Source: Subtercola boreus (GTDB taxonomy: Bacteria; Actinomycetota; Actinomycetes; Actinomycetales; Microbacteriaceae). Taken from it: a DNA stretch of 64,000 nt. Location: assembly GCF_003399645.1 (NCBI RefSeq), contig NZ_NBXD01000014.1, forward strand, positions 124,001 through 188,000, written 5' to 3'. Both the position numbers and the translations under genes were made by a program. This document shows positions 36,198-44,933 of this stretch, one piece after another. Within the stretch, counting starts at the first letter, position 1; each line of letters starts with the position of its first letter. The notes beneath the pieces were generated by a model. That model was not told the origin of the DNA and ran no database searches. It saw only the letters and a program-made list of their open reading frames with translations.

Positions 36198-37904
36198 ATG
36201 AGCACACTGACCGCCCCCAGAGTCACGCCGATCGAGCGTAAGGGCAACGTTCTGGTCAAGTGGATCACCTCCACCGACCACAAGACGATCGGGTACATGT
36301 ACCTGATCTCGTCGTTCGTCTACTTCTGCCTCGGCGGAGTCATGGCCCTCGTCATCCGGGCGCAGCTGTTCGAGCCCGGTGCCCAACTGCTGGCCACCAA
36401 AGACCAGTACAACCAGCTCTTCACCATGCACGGAACGATCATGCTGCTGATGTTCGCGACGCCGCTGTTCGCCGGGTTCGCCAACGTTCTGATGCCGCTG
36501 CAGATCGGTGCTCCGGATGTCGCGTTCCCCCGTCTGAACGCGTTCGCCTACTGGCTCTACAGTTTCGGCTCGCTCATCGTCGTCGCCGGGTTCCTGACCC
36601 CGCAGGGTGCTGCGTCGTTCGGCTGGTTCGCCTACGCGCCGCTCTCGAGTACGACCTTCACACCGGGAGACGGCGGCAACCTCTGGGTCTTCGGCCTGGT
36701 GCTCTCGGGTTTCGGCACGATTCTGGGTGGCGTCAACTTCATCACCACCATCATCACGATGCGCGCTCCCGGCATGACGATGTTCCGCATGCCGATCTTC
36801 ACGTGGAACGTGCTCGTCACCTCCATCCTCGTGCTGATGGCGTTCCCCGTTCTGGCGGCGGCGCTGTCGGCGCTCGGTATAGACAGGGTGTTCGACGCGC
36901 ACATCTATGACGCAGCGAATGGCGGTGTGCTGCTCTGGCAGCACCTGTTCTGGTTCTTCGGCCACCCGGAGGTGTACATCATCGCGCTGCCGTTCTTCGG
37001 CATCATCTCCGAGGTGCTGCCGGTCTTCAGCCGCAAACCGATCTTCGGGTACAAGACGCTCGTCTACGCGACCATTTCGATCGCGGCCCTCTCGGTCACG
37101 GTCTGGGCTCACCACATGTACGTCACCGGATCGGTGCTGCTGCCGTTCTTCGCTCTGATGACGATGCTGATCGCGGTGCCCACGGGTGTCAAGATCTTCA
37201 ACTGGGTCGGCACGATGTGGCGCGGCTCGGTCACCTTCGAGACGCCCATGATGTGGGCCATCGGATTCCTGATCACGTTCACCTTCGGTGGTCTCACCGG
37301 CGTCATCCTGGCTTCGCCGCCGCTCGACTTCCACGTCTCCGACTCGTACTTCGTCGTCGCCCACTTCCACTACGTGGTCTTCGGCACCGTGGTGTTCGCG
37401 ATGTTCGCGGGCTTCTACTTCTGGTGGCCCAAGTGGACCGGCAAGATGCTGAACGAGAAGCTCGGCCAGTGGCACTTCTGGCTCCTGTTCATCGGATTCC
37501 ACACGACGTTCCTCATCCAGCACTGGCTGGGAGTCGTGGGCATGCCCCGCCGGTACGCGTCGTACTCGCCCGATGACGGCTTCACCTGGATGAACCAGAT
37601 CTCGACGGTGGGCGCGTTCCTGCTCGCGTCGTCGATGATCCCGTTCTTCCTGAACGTGTACATCACGGCCCGGAGCGCACCCAAGGTCACGGTCAACGAC
37701 CCGTGGGGCTACGGCCGCTCGCTCGAGTGGGCGACCTCGTGCCCGCCGCCGCGACACAACTTCACCTCGATCCCGCGCATCCGGTCGGAGTCTCCCGCCT
37801 TCGACCTGAACCACCCCGAGGCCGGCCTGCCGGTCGGTGTGGGCCCGGCGAAGGACGCTCCGGATGCCCCCACCTACGACCTCGACCAGGAGAAGGTGAA
37901 ATAG
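36198..37904 (+). CDS. ctaD: Cytochrome c oxidase subunit I
   Basis: The catalytic subunit of the aa3-type haem-copper oxidase with 568 residues and about twelve helices. Ligand histidines are visible in [10 protein letters not shown] (low-spin haem), [14 protein letters not shown] (CuB histidine and the cross-linked Tyr), [10 protein letters not shown] (two CuB histidines) and [12 protein letters not shown] (haem a3 and haem a). The glutamate of the GHPEV motif marks a type A1 proton channel. The soluble C-terminal tail has [21 protein letters not shown]. It belongs to the bcc-aa3 supercomplex encoded by this region. Confidence 0.98.
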   Translation: MSTLTAPRVTPIERKGNVLVKWITSTDHKTIGYMYLISSFVYFCLGGVMALVIRAQLFEPGAQLLATKDQYNQLFTMHGTIMLLMFATPLFAGFANVLMPLQIGAPDVAFPRLNAFAYWLYSFGSLIVVAGFLTPQGAASFGWFAYAPLSSTTFTPGDGGNLWVFGLVLSGFGTILGGVNFITTIITMRAPGMTMFRMPIFTWNVLVTSILVLMAFPVLAAALSALGIDRVFDAHIYDAANGGVLLWQHLFWFFGHPEVYIIALPFFGIISEVLPVFSRKPIFGYKTLVYATISIAALSVTVWAHHMYVTGSVLLPFFALMTMLIAVPTGVKIFNWVGTMWRGSVTFETPMMWAIGFLITFTFGGLTGVILASPPLDFHVSDSYFVVAHFHYVVFGTVVFAMFAGFYFWWPKWTGKMLNEKLGQWHFWLLFIGFHTTFLIQHWLGVVGMPRRYASYSPDDGFTWMNQISTVGAFLLASSMIPFFLNVYITARSAPKVTVNDPWGYGRSLEWATSCPPPRHNFTSIPRIRSESPAFDLNHPEAGLPVGVGPAKDAPDAPTYDLDQEKVK

Positions 37905-37905
37905 C

Positions 37906-38322
37906 ATGCGCGCCAATATCAACGTCTTCTGGATCCTTGCGGCTTTCTTCCTCGTCGCGGATGGCATCTACATCCTCTGGTCGCTGGTGTCGTACGGCAC
38001 CGTCGAGTGGGTGGGTACGATCGGCATCGCGCTCGGTGCCATTCTCGGGGCGTTCATCGCGTTCTACCTCGGTCGCGTCCACAGTGCGCAGGGCGGCGAG
38101 CTGCCCGAAGACATCACGACGTCGAACATCGACGACGGCGATCCGGAGATGGGCTTCTACAGCCCCTGGAGCTGGTGGCCCGTCATGCTCGCCGGTTCGC
38201 TGGCCATCTTCGTGCTCGGCCTTGCCGTCGGAACGTGGATCAGCTTCATCGGTGTGGCCCTGGTGCTCGTCGCGATCGTCGGGTGGGTCTACGAGTACTA
38301 CCGGGGCAACTTCGCCCGCTAG
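37906..38322 (+). CDS. ctaF: Actinobacterial cytochrome c oxidase subunit IV
   Basis: A 138-residue integral membrane accessory subunit specific to the actinobacterial bcc-aa3 supercomplex. Four hydrophobic helices occur as two pairs (about 5-28, 36-58, 85-104 and 107-128), separated by the conserved polar loop with DGDPEMGFYSPWSWWP. The ATG is 1 nt after the ctaD stop codon, so translation is coupled. The length matches the family. Confidence 0.95.
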   Translation: MRANINVFWILAAFFLVADGIYILWSLVSYGTVEWVGTIGIALGAILGAFIAFYLGRVHSAQGGELPEDITTSNIDDGDPEMGFYSPWSWWPVMLAGSLAIFVLGLAVGTWISFIGVALVLVAIVGWVYEYYRGNFAR

Positions 38323-38419
38323 ACCTCGTGCAGTGACCTGAGAGGGGCTCTTCCGTCACAGCGGGAGGGTCCCTTCGTCGTTCATCAGGGCCGGTCGGAT
38401 GATGGGAGAGGATCATGCC

Positions 38420-38632
38420 ATGAGTGCCGCCGAGCCATCCGATGACCGTGCCCCCCTTCCGCGCACAACGGCTGCCGAACGCGAGGCGCGTGCGGAGGAA
38501 GCACTCCAGGCCATCCTCGCCGGTGGTGACCTCGGCCAGGAGGCGCAGAGACTCTCGAACGGTTTCACCGACGAATACGCCGGGCGGATCGGAGCGTGGC
38601 TGCGCCGTCACCTTGGTCGACCTCCCGCCTGA
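38420..38632 (+). CDS. Small hypothetical protein downstream of ctaF
   Basis: A 70-residue acidic-to-basic soluble protein with no recognised domain. It is predicted to be helical (AEREARAEEALQAILAGG) and ends in a basic LRRHLGRPP segment. The ATG at 38420 has GGAGAGG about 10 nt upstream; an earlier in-frame ATG at 38399 would precede that site. It is about 100 nt after ctaF and convergent with the secreted protein gene, 11 nt away. The good ribosome binding site is the main support. Confidence 0.5.
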   Translation: MSAAEPSDDRAPLPRTTAAEREARAEEALQAILAGGDLGQEAQRLSNGFTDEYAGRIGAWLRRHLGRPPA

Positions 38633-38643
38633 TGCTCCTCGCG

Positions 38644-40326
38644 TCACGGCGCGGGAAGCACGTTCACCGCATAGGGGGCTGCTCGGGTGGCGCCGTTGTT
38701 CTCGGCCTCGAACCCGATCACGACGGGCCCCGGATGCCCGGGGTCGGGCGTATAGGTCGCCACACCCGCGACCGGGTCGAGGTCACTCACCGTGCCGTAC
38801 TCGGGCTGCTCGGTGATGCGGTAGTGCAACCCGTCGATCTGGCGCCAGCCTGCGAGCGGAGTGATCCAGCAGTCGAGCCGGACGCGCACGGGGGAGTTCG
38901 CGTCGGTGGTGGTGCCGGCGGTCGCGCAGCCCGGCACGATGTCGGCGATGTGGATGCTCACCCGAACCTCGGGGGACTGCAGCCCGAATGAGTCGGTGGT
39001 CTGAACCGTCACGTGATCGGTGTAGTCACCGCGGATCACATCGATCGAGCGGTAGTGCAGGTCGCCGCCGGTGTCGAACCACGCTCCGCCCATTGCGCCC
39101 TGGTCGGTGACGACCGAGCTGAGGTGGTCGCCGCTCTCCGCCTGGTGCCTGTCGACGTCGTCGTCGGTGAACAGTGCTGCCCGGGGAACGACGGTCTCGA
39201 CCCCCCGTACCGCCTCGAACGGTGCGCGGCCAGAGCCGGGAGCTGCTGCCGGGGTGTATCGGTTGCGCACCGCCACAGAGAACGGGAGGGAGTACGTTCC
39301 GTCGGCCGAAACCGCCCACGCCTCGGCCGACACATACGTTCCCTGGGCCTCGGCCGTCGCGCTGTAAATGATGCTGCCGTCACCCTCTCGCGCGGTGGGA
39401 ATGCCGAGCGACAGCGCGGAGTGGATCGTGCTGACCTCGAGCCGCACCGGCTCCTTGCCGGGTGCCGCCTCGCAGTCCACGTCGGCGACTGTGATGACCG
39501 TTGTGGAGCCGAACCCGCCATCCGTGACCACACCCGAGCACACGGGCACCTGACGCGACGAGAGGTCGATCACAGGGGCGGTGAGCGGCGATCGCGACGT
39601 TCTGATGGTCTTGGGTGTGGCGAAGGTGCACACGTAGGCGTTGCCGTTCGCCACACACGAGTCGAACAGGCCACCCGTGAGTCGGAAGATCGCTTTCGAG
39701 ACGTCGCCGGGGGAGGAGGTCAGCTGCTCGGTGAAGGTGAAGACGTAGGCGAATGTGTTGGAGCTGCCGTCGGAACCCATCGAGGTCAGGGGCGTGATCC
39801 GTGCCAACGATTCGAGCTGCTTCGGATCGCGAACGGTGACGGCGTCGAACGAATCTCCATCGGCTCCGGGCCGGAAGACGTTGATCACGGCAGGCTTCGC
39901 GGCATCCTTCTTGCCGGCTCGGGTGTTGCGAACGCTCGTCGACTCCGGCGCCTTCTTGTCGCCGCCGGTCGAGCCGTCGCCCCCACCCCTGCCGGCCGCA
40001 TGGGCGTAGGCATCGGTCTCGCGCGCCGTCATCCCGCTCAGCTGGGTGTGGAACACCCCCGGCGTCCTGTCTTCGGTGTCGGGATAGACGCCGAGCTTCT
40101 CGTCGCCCGGAGGCGCGCCCTCGGGAATGACCAGCGTGGCGGGGTCGCGCGCGATGGGCCCCGAACCCGCACCCCCCAGGTTGTCGTGCAGCTCTCCGCT
40201 CGGATGGGTACCCGGCTCCACCCCGCCGTGCGGGTCGACGGGTTCGGCGCTGGCGGGCTGCGCCAGGCCGCCAGCCAACAGGATTACCGCCACGGTCACA
40301 ACGACCACTCGTCTCTGGAACACCAT
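38644..40326 (-). CDS. Large secreted protein of unknown function with Ig/cadherin-like repeats
   Basis: A 560-residue exported protein. The signal peptide (residues 1-27) has MVFQRR, a hydrophobic core and cleavage after PASA. A Pro/Gly-rich segment and a low-complexity KKAPESTSVRNTRAGKKD stretch follow, then beta-rich sequence. The C-terminal 230 residues resemble tandem cadherin/Ig-like modules (AALFTDDDVDRHQAESGD, YTPDPGHPGPVVIGFEAEN). Cysteines come in small even numbers, compatible with disulfides. There is no LPXTG motif or C-terminal membrane anchor, so it is likely secreted or loosely attached. The ATG at 40326 is chosen because it places the signal peptide at the N-terminus; an earlier ATG at 40398 adds a polar leader. 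It sits between the two respiratory blocks but has no evident link to respiration. Confidence 0.75.
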   Translation of the reverse strand: MVFQRRVVVVTVAVILLAGGLAQPASAEPVDPHGGVEPGTHPSGELHDNLGGAGSGPIARDPATLVIPEGAPPGDEKLGVYPDTEDRTPGVFHTQLSGMTARETDAYAHAAGRGGGDGSTGGDKKAPESTSVRNTRAGKKDAAKPAVINVFRPGADGDSFDAVTVRDPKQLESLARITPLTSMGSDGSSNTFAYVFTFTEQLTSSPGDVSKAIFRLTGGLFDSCVANGNAYVCTFATPKTIRTSRSPLTAPVIDLSSRQVPVCSGVVTDGGFGSTTVITVADVDCEAAPGKEPVRLEVSTIHSALSLGIPTAREGDGSIIYSATAEAQGTYVSAEAWAVSADGTYSLPFSVAVRNRYTPAAAPGSGRAPFEAVRGVETVVPRAALFTDDDVDRHQAESGDHLSSVVTDQGAMGGAWFDTGGDLHYRSIDVIRGDYTDHVTVQTTDSFGLQSPEVRVSIHIADIVPGCATAGTTTDANSPVRVRLDCWITPLAGWRQIDGLHYRITEQPEYGTVSDLDPVAGVATYTPDPGHPGPVVIGFEAENNGATRAAPYAVNVLPAP

Positions 40327-40412
40327 CTCAGCTACCCCGTCCTCAGCGGAGGCACTAGTGCCTCGCACACTGGAGAGACGCGGCTGCAACCGATCCATTA
40401 CGCCGGTTCAGC

Positions 40413-40457
40413 AAAAAAGAAGGCCCCCGTTCCGGATCGACAGAACGGGGGCCTTCT
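40413..40457 (-). terminator. Intrinsic terminator of the ctaE-qcrCAB operon
   Basis: A 15-bp perfect stem (AGAAGGCCCCCGTTC at 40418-40432 with its complement at 40443-40457) has a 10-nt loop. In minus-strand reading six T follow it. It lies 26 nt after the qcrB stop. Confidence 0.94.
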
Positions 40458-40482
40458 GGGTGGTGCGATGAAGCGGTGACGC

Positions 40483-42147
40483 CTAGTGGAGCTGCTTCTG
40501 GTGCTCGAGGTCGGCGCGCGTGACGGGAGCGATACGGTCCTCGAAGAACCACTTCGACATGCCGGCTCGGAGACGCTGCGGGGCGGTGATCTTGCCCCTC
40601 GCGTTCGGGCGAACCATCAGCGGCTTGTACTCGTGGAACGAGACCAGCTTCCAGCGCTCGTACTCGTCGACATCCTGGTGGACCTCGATGTACTCGCCGC
40701 CCGGAAGGCGAACGATTCGACCCGACTCGAAGCCGTGCAGGGCCATCTCGCGGTCTTTCTTCTGCAGGGCGAGGCAGACGCGCTTCGCGACGAAGTAGGC
40801 GATGATCGGGCCGAGGATGACCAGAGCCTGGATGGCGTGGATGACGGACTCGATCGACAGCTGGAAGTGCGTGGCCAGGATGTCGGAGCTCGCTGCAGAC
40901 CAGAGGGCGGCGTAGAACGTGACACCGGCTGCGCCGATCGCCGTGCGAGTCGGAGCGTTGCGGGGACGGTCGAGGATGTGGTGCTCGCGCTTGTCTCCAG
41001 TCACCCAGCCCTCGATGAACGGGTAGATCAGCACGGTCAGGATGAACAGGCCGAGCACGCCCACCGGAATCAGGATGTTGAAGGAGTACGTGTGATCCCA
41101 CAGCACGAACTCGAGTCCCGGGGGCATGAGCCGCAGGGCGCCGTCGGCGAACCCGATGTACCAGTCCGGCTGGGTGCCGGCCGACACGGGGGAGGGGTCG
41201 TACGGCCCGTAGTTCCAGATCGGGTTGATCGTGAAGAACGAGGCGATCAGGGCGATGATGCCGAAGACGATGAAGAAGAATCCACCGGCCTTGGCCGCGT
41301 ACACCGGCAGAACCGGGTAGCCGATCACGTTGTCGTTGGTCTTGCCGGGGCCGGCGTACTGCGTGTGCTTGTGCACCACGACGAACACCAGGTGCAGCGC
41401 GATCAGCGCGACGATGATGGCCGGCAGCAGCAGGATGTGCAGCGTGTACAGCCTGCCGACGATCTGCTCGCCCGGGAACTCTCCACCGAACAGGAGGTAG
41501 GAGATCCACGTTCCGACGAAGGGGAAGCCCTTCACCATTCCGTCGATGATCCGGAGGCCGTTGCCCGAGAGCAGGTCGTCGGGGAGCGAGTAGCCGGTGA
41601 AGCCCTCGCCGAGCGCCAGGATGAACAGCACGAAGCCGATGACCCAGTTGAGCTCGCGCGGCTTGCGGAACGCACCCGTGAAGTAGATGCGGAGCATGTG
41701 CAGGCCGATAGAGGCGATGAAGAGCAGCGCCGCCCAGTGGTGGATCTGGCGAACCAGGAGCCCGCCGCGGATCTCGAACGAGATGTTCAGCGTCGACGAC
41801 ATGGCCGACGACATCTCGACGCCCTTCAGGGGCACGAAGCTGCCGTCGTACACGGTCGGCGCCATCGATGCCTGGAAGAAGAACGTCAGGAACGTTCCGG
41901 TCAGGATGATGACCACGAAGCTGTAGAGGGCCACCTCACCGAGCATGAACGACCAGTGATCGGGGAAGATCTTGCGACCGAACTCCTTGACCACGGCGGA
42001 GATGCTGGTGCGTTCGTCGATGTAGTTCGCGGCCGCCGACGTGAAGCGCGCCGACGGGGCATTCGAGATCTTCGGCGGAGCGCCGTCGACCAGGTGATCT
42101 GTGGTGCCGGGCACGAGCCCGTCGACCTTGGACTTTTCGATTGTCAT
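40483..42147 (-). CDS. qcrB: Cytochrome bc1 complex cytochrome b subunit QcrB
   Basis: The quinol-oxidising membrane subunit of the actinobacterial bcc complex, 554 residues. Haem-ligand histidines lie in LLVRQIHHWAALLFIASIGLHMLRI and in LYTLHILLLPAIIVALIALHLVFV. The Qo-site signature is PDWYIGFADGALR here rather than the PEWY of most bc1 complexes. Eight or nine helices are visible, and the long cytoplasmic tail (from about 440) is normal for actinobacteria. The start overlaps qcrA by 4 nt. QcrB is the target of the telacebec/Q203 class of inhibitors in mycobacteria. Confidence 0.97.
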   Translation of the reverse strand: MTIEKSKVDGLVPGTTDHLVDGAPPKISNAPSARFTSAAANYIDERTSISAVVKEFGRKIFPDHWSFMLGEVALYSFVVIILTGTFLTFFFQASMAPTVYDGSFVPLKGVEMSSAMSSTLNISFEIRGGLLVRQIHHWAALLFIASIGLHMLRIYFTGAFRKPRELNWVIGFVLFILALGEGFTGYSLPDDLLSGNGLRIIDGMVKGFPFVGTWISYLLFGGEFPGEQIVGRLYTLHILLLPAIIVALIALHLVFVVVHKHTQYAGPGKTNDNVIGYPVLPVYAAKAGGFFFIVFGIIALIASFFTINPIWNYGPYDPSPVSAGTQPDWYIGFADGALRLMPPGLEFVLWDHTYSFNILIPVGVLGLFILTVLIYPFIEGWVTGDKREHHILDRPRNAPTRTAIGAAGVTFYAALWSAASSDILATHFQLSIESVIHAIQALVILGPIIAYFVAKRVCLALQKKDREMALHGFESGRIVRLPGGEYIEVHQDVDEYERWKLVSFHEYKPLMVRPNARGKITAPQRLRAGMSKWFFEDRIAPVTRADLEHQKQLH

Positions 42148-43256
42148 GACCGCTCCCAGAAGCTAGGGCCGACGGGCTCGAGAAAATCGCTGCGAGCCAC
42201 AAGGTAGCCCTCGCCGTCGACTGTGATGGGCAGCTGGGGCAGGGGCCGTTTGGCCGGGCCGAAGATGACCTCGCACTCGTTGTTCACGTCGAACGTGGAC
42301 TGGTGGCAGGGGCAGAGGAGGTGGTGTGTCTGCTGTTCGAACAGAGCCACCGGGCATCCGACGTGCGTGCAGATCTTGGAGTATGCGACGATGCCGTCGT
42401 AGTTCCAGTCTTCACGGCCGGCGCTGACGTTGAGGTCAGACGGGTTGACGCGCATGAGCAGCACGGCCGCTTTGGCCTTCTGCTCGAGGCGGTCGGGGGC
42501 GTCGTTGAGGCCTTCCGGAATGATGTGGAAGGCCGATCCGATGGTGACATCGGAAGCTTTGACGGGAAGGCCCGAGGGGTCGAGGGTGAGTCGGTCGCCG
42601 GCCTTCCACATCGTGTGGGAGAGCAACTCCGACGGGCTCTCGCCCTCGGGGCCGAGCCCGCGGAACAGGATGACCGCGGGCAGCGGGAAGGCGACGAGAG
42701 CGCCGATCAGGCTGTTGCGGATCAGCGAGCGGCGGCCGAAGCCCGACTCCACGTTGCCCTCGTGGAAGATCTCGACGGCACGCGCACGCGTCTCGTCCGA
42801 GCTCCGCACGGGGTGACGGATGTCGACGCCCTCTTCGTCGTGCATGAGCGTCTTGGCCCAGTGCACCGCGCCGATTCCAATGCCCATCAGGGCAAGCGTT
42901 ATGCCGAGGCCCAGGAACACCGTGTTGAGTCGTACCGAACCCGGGTCGTCGCTGTTGATCGGGAACGCCATGTAGGCGGCGATCGCGAAGATGGAGCCCG
43001 CGATGGAGAGGTAGAAGAGTGTGTAGACCGCCCGCTGTGCGCCCTTAGCCTTCTTCGGGTCGAGGTCGGTGATGCGCTTGCGGTGCGGCGGGATGCCGGG
43101 GTCGGAGAGACCGTCGGTCGTCATGACGGCGAGGCCGCCTGATGCAGAGGAGACTGCGGCCGAGGGCTCGACGGCCCTGCCCGACGTGTTGCTCACGCCG
43201 CCTGCGCCTGACGAAGTCGCGGCCACGTCTGTGCCGCTCGTCTCGTCGTGTGCCAT
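42144..43256 (-). CDS. qcrA: Rieske iron-sulfur subunit QcrA
   Basis: The 2Fe-2S subunit of the bcc complex, 370 residues. Three hydrophobic helices (roughly 75-97, 108-131 and 176-198) distinguish the actinobacterial Rieske protein from the usual single-helix form. The cluster ligands are in CTHVGC and CPCHQSTFD. A 45-residue Ser/Ala/Gly-rich N-terminal extension precedes an internal Met (MTTDGLSDPGIPPHRKR), which could be a second start. The gene is co-transcribed with qcrC (52-nt gap) and overlaps qcrB. Confidence 0.96.
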   Translation of the reverse strand: MAHDETSGTDVAATSSGAGGVSNTSGRAVEPSAAVSSASGGLAVMTTDGLSDPGIPPHRKRITDLDPKKAKGAQRAVYTLFYLSIAGSIFAIAAYMAFPINSDDPGSVRLNTVFLGLGITLALMGIGIGAVHWAKTLMHDEEGVDIRHPVRSSDETRARAVEIFHEGNVESGFGRRSLIRNSLIGALVAFPLPAVILFRGLGPEGESPSELLSHTMWKAGDRLTLDPSGLPVKASDVTIGSAFHIIPEGLNDAPDRLEQKAKAAVLLMRVNPSDLNVSAGREDWNYDGIVAYSKICTHVGCPVALFEQQTHHLLCPCHQSTFDVNNECEVIFGPAKRPLPQLPITVDGEGYLVARSDFLEPVGPSFWERS

Positions 43257-43308
43257 GGTGTTCCTTTCGAACCTGAAGAGTGTGTGTGCCGGTGCGCGGG
43301 ACGCTGGA

Positions 43309-44100
43309 TCAGTTGGACTTCGCCGTGAGCCAGACCGTCAGTGCGACGACCGCGCCGATGCCGAAGATCCAGATAAACAGACCCTCTGCGACAGGCCCGA
43401 GGTTACCCAGTTCGAACCCGCCCGGGGAGGGGTTGTTCTGCAGGTACTTCAGGTAGGTGATGATGTCGCGCTTGTCTTCCGGGGTGATGTTGTGGTCGTT
43501 GAAGACCGGCATGTTCTGCGGGCCGCTCAGCATGGCCTCGTAGACGTACTTGGAGTCGACACCCGTGAGCTCGGGCGCGAACTTTCCCTCGGTGAGCGCC
43601 CCGCCGGCACCCGCGACGTTGTGGCACATCGCGCAGTTGATACGGAACAGCTCACCGCCGTTCGTGGCGTCGCCGGTGTCGGCGATCTGCGAGTCGGTGG
43701 GGACCGCGGGCCCGGGCGACAGCGAGGCGACGTAGGCAGCGAGGGCCGCCGTCTGCTCCTCGGTGAACTGCGGGGGCTTCTGCATGGCCTGCGGGCCTTG
43801 CATGGCGAGCGGCATACGCCCGGTGCCGACCTGGAAGTCGACGGATGCCGCACCCACGCCGAGCAGGTTCGGGCCGGCAGCAGACCCCTCGAGGTTCATG
43901 CCGTGGCACGTGGCGCAGTTGGCGGCGAAGAGCTTGCTCCCCTCTTCGACGGTGGCCTGCGAAGCCGCGACGTTCGAGTCGGCGGTGGCCGTGCTGGAGA
44001 ACAGTGCATAGCCGCCGCCCGTGAAGGCCAGCCCGATCGCGATCAGAACGACGGTCGCCAGAGGGTGCCGTCTGTTCGCTTTCCTGGAGGTGCGGGCCAT
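43309..44100 (-). CDS. qcrC: Diheme cytochrome c subunit QcrC
   Basis: The actinobacterial diheme cytochrome c that replaces c1 and soluble c and links QcrB/QcrA directly to the oxidase. It has 263 residues from the ATG at 44100 (MARTSRKANRRHP). A signal-anchor helix lies at about 14-35. Haem motifs are CATCH (about 62-66) and CAMCH (about 160), with axial methionines probably in GRMPL and NMPVF. A C-terminal membrane helix (about 240-258) anchors it. A longer in-frame reading to 44217 exists but starts inside ctaE and lacks a ribosome binding site. Confidence 0.96.
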   Translation of the reverse strand: MARTSRKANRRHPLATVVLIAIGLAFTGGGYALFSSTATADSNVAASQATVEEGSKLFAANCATCHGMNLEGSAAGPNLLGVGAASVDFQVGTGRMPLAMQGPQAMQKPPQFTEEQTAALAAYVASLSPGPAVPTDSQIADTGDATNGGELFRINCAMCHNVAGAGGALTEGKFAPELTGVDSKYVYEAMLSGPQNMPVFNDHNITPEDKRDIITYLKYLQNNPSPGGFELGNLGPVAEGLFIWIFGIGAVVALTVWLTAKSN

Positions 44101-44177
44101 TCTCTCAACTCTCTGTCGGGTGGTGCGGTCGGCCTGGTGCAGCCGAGATGATGCGGTGGTTGAGGAGCGAAACGAAA

Positions 44178-44816
44178 TCATTTCAGGATGTAGATGACGA
44201 GGAAGAGGCCGATCCACACCACGTCGACGAAGTGCCAGTAGTACGACACGACGATCGCGCTGGTGGCCTCACGGTGCCCGAAGTTCTTGACCCCGAAGGC
44301 TCGCCCGATCATCAGGAGGAACGTGAACAGCCCAGCGGTGACATGTAGAGCGTGGAATCCGGTGGTGAGGTAGAACGCCGAGCCGTACGAGGAGGAGTTC
44401 AGGGTGACACCCTCTTCGACGAGGTTCGAGTACTCCCAGACCTGGCCGGAGACGAACAGGGCGCCGAGCACGTAGGTGAGGAAGAACCACTCGACCATGC
44501 CCCACTGCGTCGGCTTCCAGCCGGTGGCGCGCGACTGCAGTCGTTCGGCCGCGAAGACACCGAACTGGCAGGTGAACGAACTCGACACCAGGATGAGGGT
44601 GTTCACGGTGGCGAAGGGCACGTTGAGGATGGAACTCTCGGTGTTCCAGAGCTCGGGGCTCGTCGACCTCAGTGTGAAGTAGATGGCGAAGAGGCCTGCG
44701 AAGAACATGACCTCGCTGCCGAGCCACACGATCGTGCCGACGGCCACGACATTGGGCCGCTGCACCAGGGGTGCCGTGGATGTTTGGGTCATCGAGCTGC
44801 TAGTCACGTTCTCCAT
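44178..44816 (-). CDS. ctaE: Cytochrome c oxidase subunit III
   Basis: A five-helix form of oxidase subunit III with 212 residues. Conserved segments are [20 protein letters not shown] near helix III, the [11 protein letters not shown] histidine region, and [14 protein letters not shown] at the C-terminus. It is the first gene of the ctaE-qcrC-qcrA-qcrB operon, and its promoter probably overlaps the palindrome at 44870-44886. Starts at 44816 (MENVTSSS) or 44792 (MTQTS) are possible; neither has a strong ribosome binding site. The order and the divergent trpD match mycobacteria. Confidence 0.96.
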   Translation of the reverse strand: MENVTSSSMTQTSTAPLVQRPNVVAVGTIVWLGSEVMFFAGLFAIYFTLRSTSPELWNTESSILNVPFATVNTLILVSSSFTCQFGVFAAERLQSRATGWKPTQWGMVEWFFLTYVLGALFVSGQVWEYSNLVEEGVTLNSSSYGSAFYLTTGFHALHVTAGLFTFLLMIGRAFGVKNFGHREATSAIVVSYYWHFVDVVWIGLFLVIYILK

Positions 44817-44869
44817 TATGTCCGATTTCTCTTCAGGGTTTTCTCATTTGCACCCCCTAGTGGAGACTT

Positions 44870-44886
44870 TTTTACGCGACGTAGAA
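44870..44886. promoter_or_regulatory. 17-bp palindrome at the ctaE/trpD divergent promoter
   Basis: TTTTACGCGACGTAGAA is a near-palindrome of the same design as the site at 35082-35098 (TTYTACGC-N3-GTAGAA). It contains TATTCT-like sequence in the ctaE direction and TAGAAT in the trpD direction. It lies 54 nt before the ctaE start. A repressor or activator shared with the ctaC locus is inferred. Confidence 0.5.
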
Positions 44887-44920
44887 TAACCGGCCGCTCT
44901 CCCGCAGATCGGGCACCGTT

Positions 44921-44926
44921 TAGGAT
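44921..44926 (+). promoter_or_regulatory. -10 box of trpD, leaderless arrangement
   Basis: TAGGAT is followed by 7 nt (CGCTGGT) and the trpD ATG at 44934. No ribosome binding site exists upstream of the start. Confidence 0.55.
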
Positions 44927-44933
44927 CGCTGGT

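Noticed and set aside
35238-37967. A 909-codon minus-strand open frame across ctaC and ctaD
   Set aside because: Composition is dominated by Arg, Asp, Glu, Gly and His, with no domain. The opposite strand encodes unmistakable oxidase subunits.
44100-44217. Longer QcrC starting at 44217
   Set aside because: It would begin inside ctaE and add a polar stretch in front of a normal signal-anchor sequence starting at MARTSRK.
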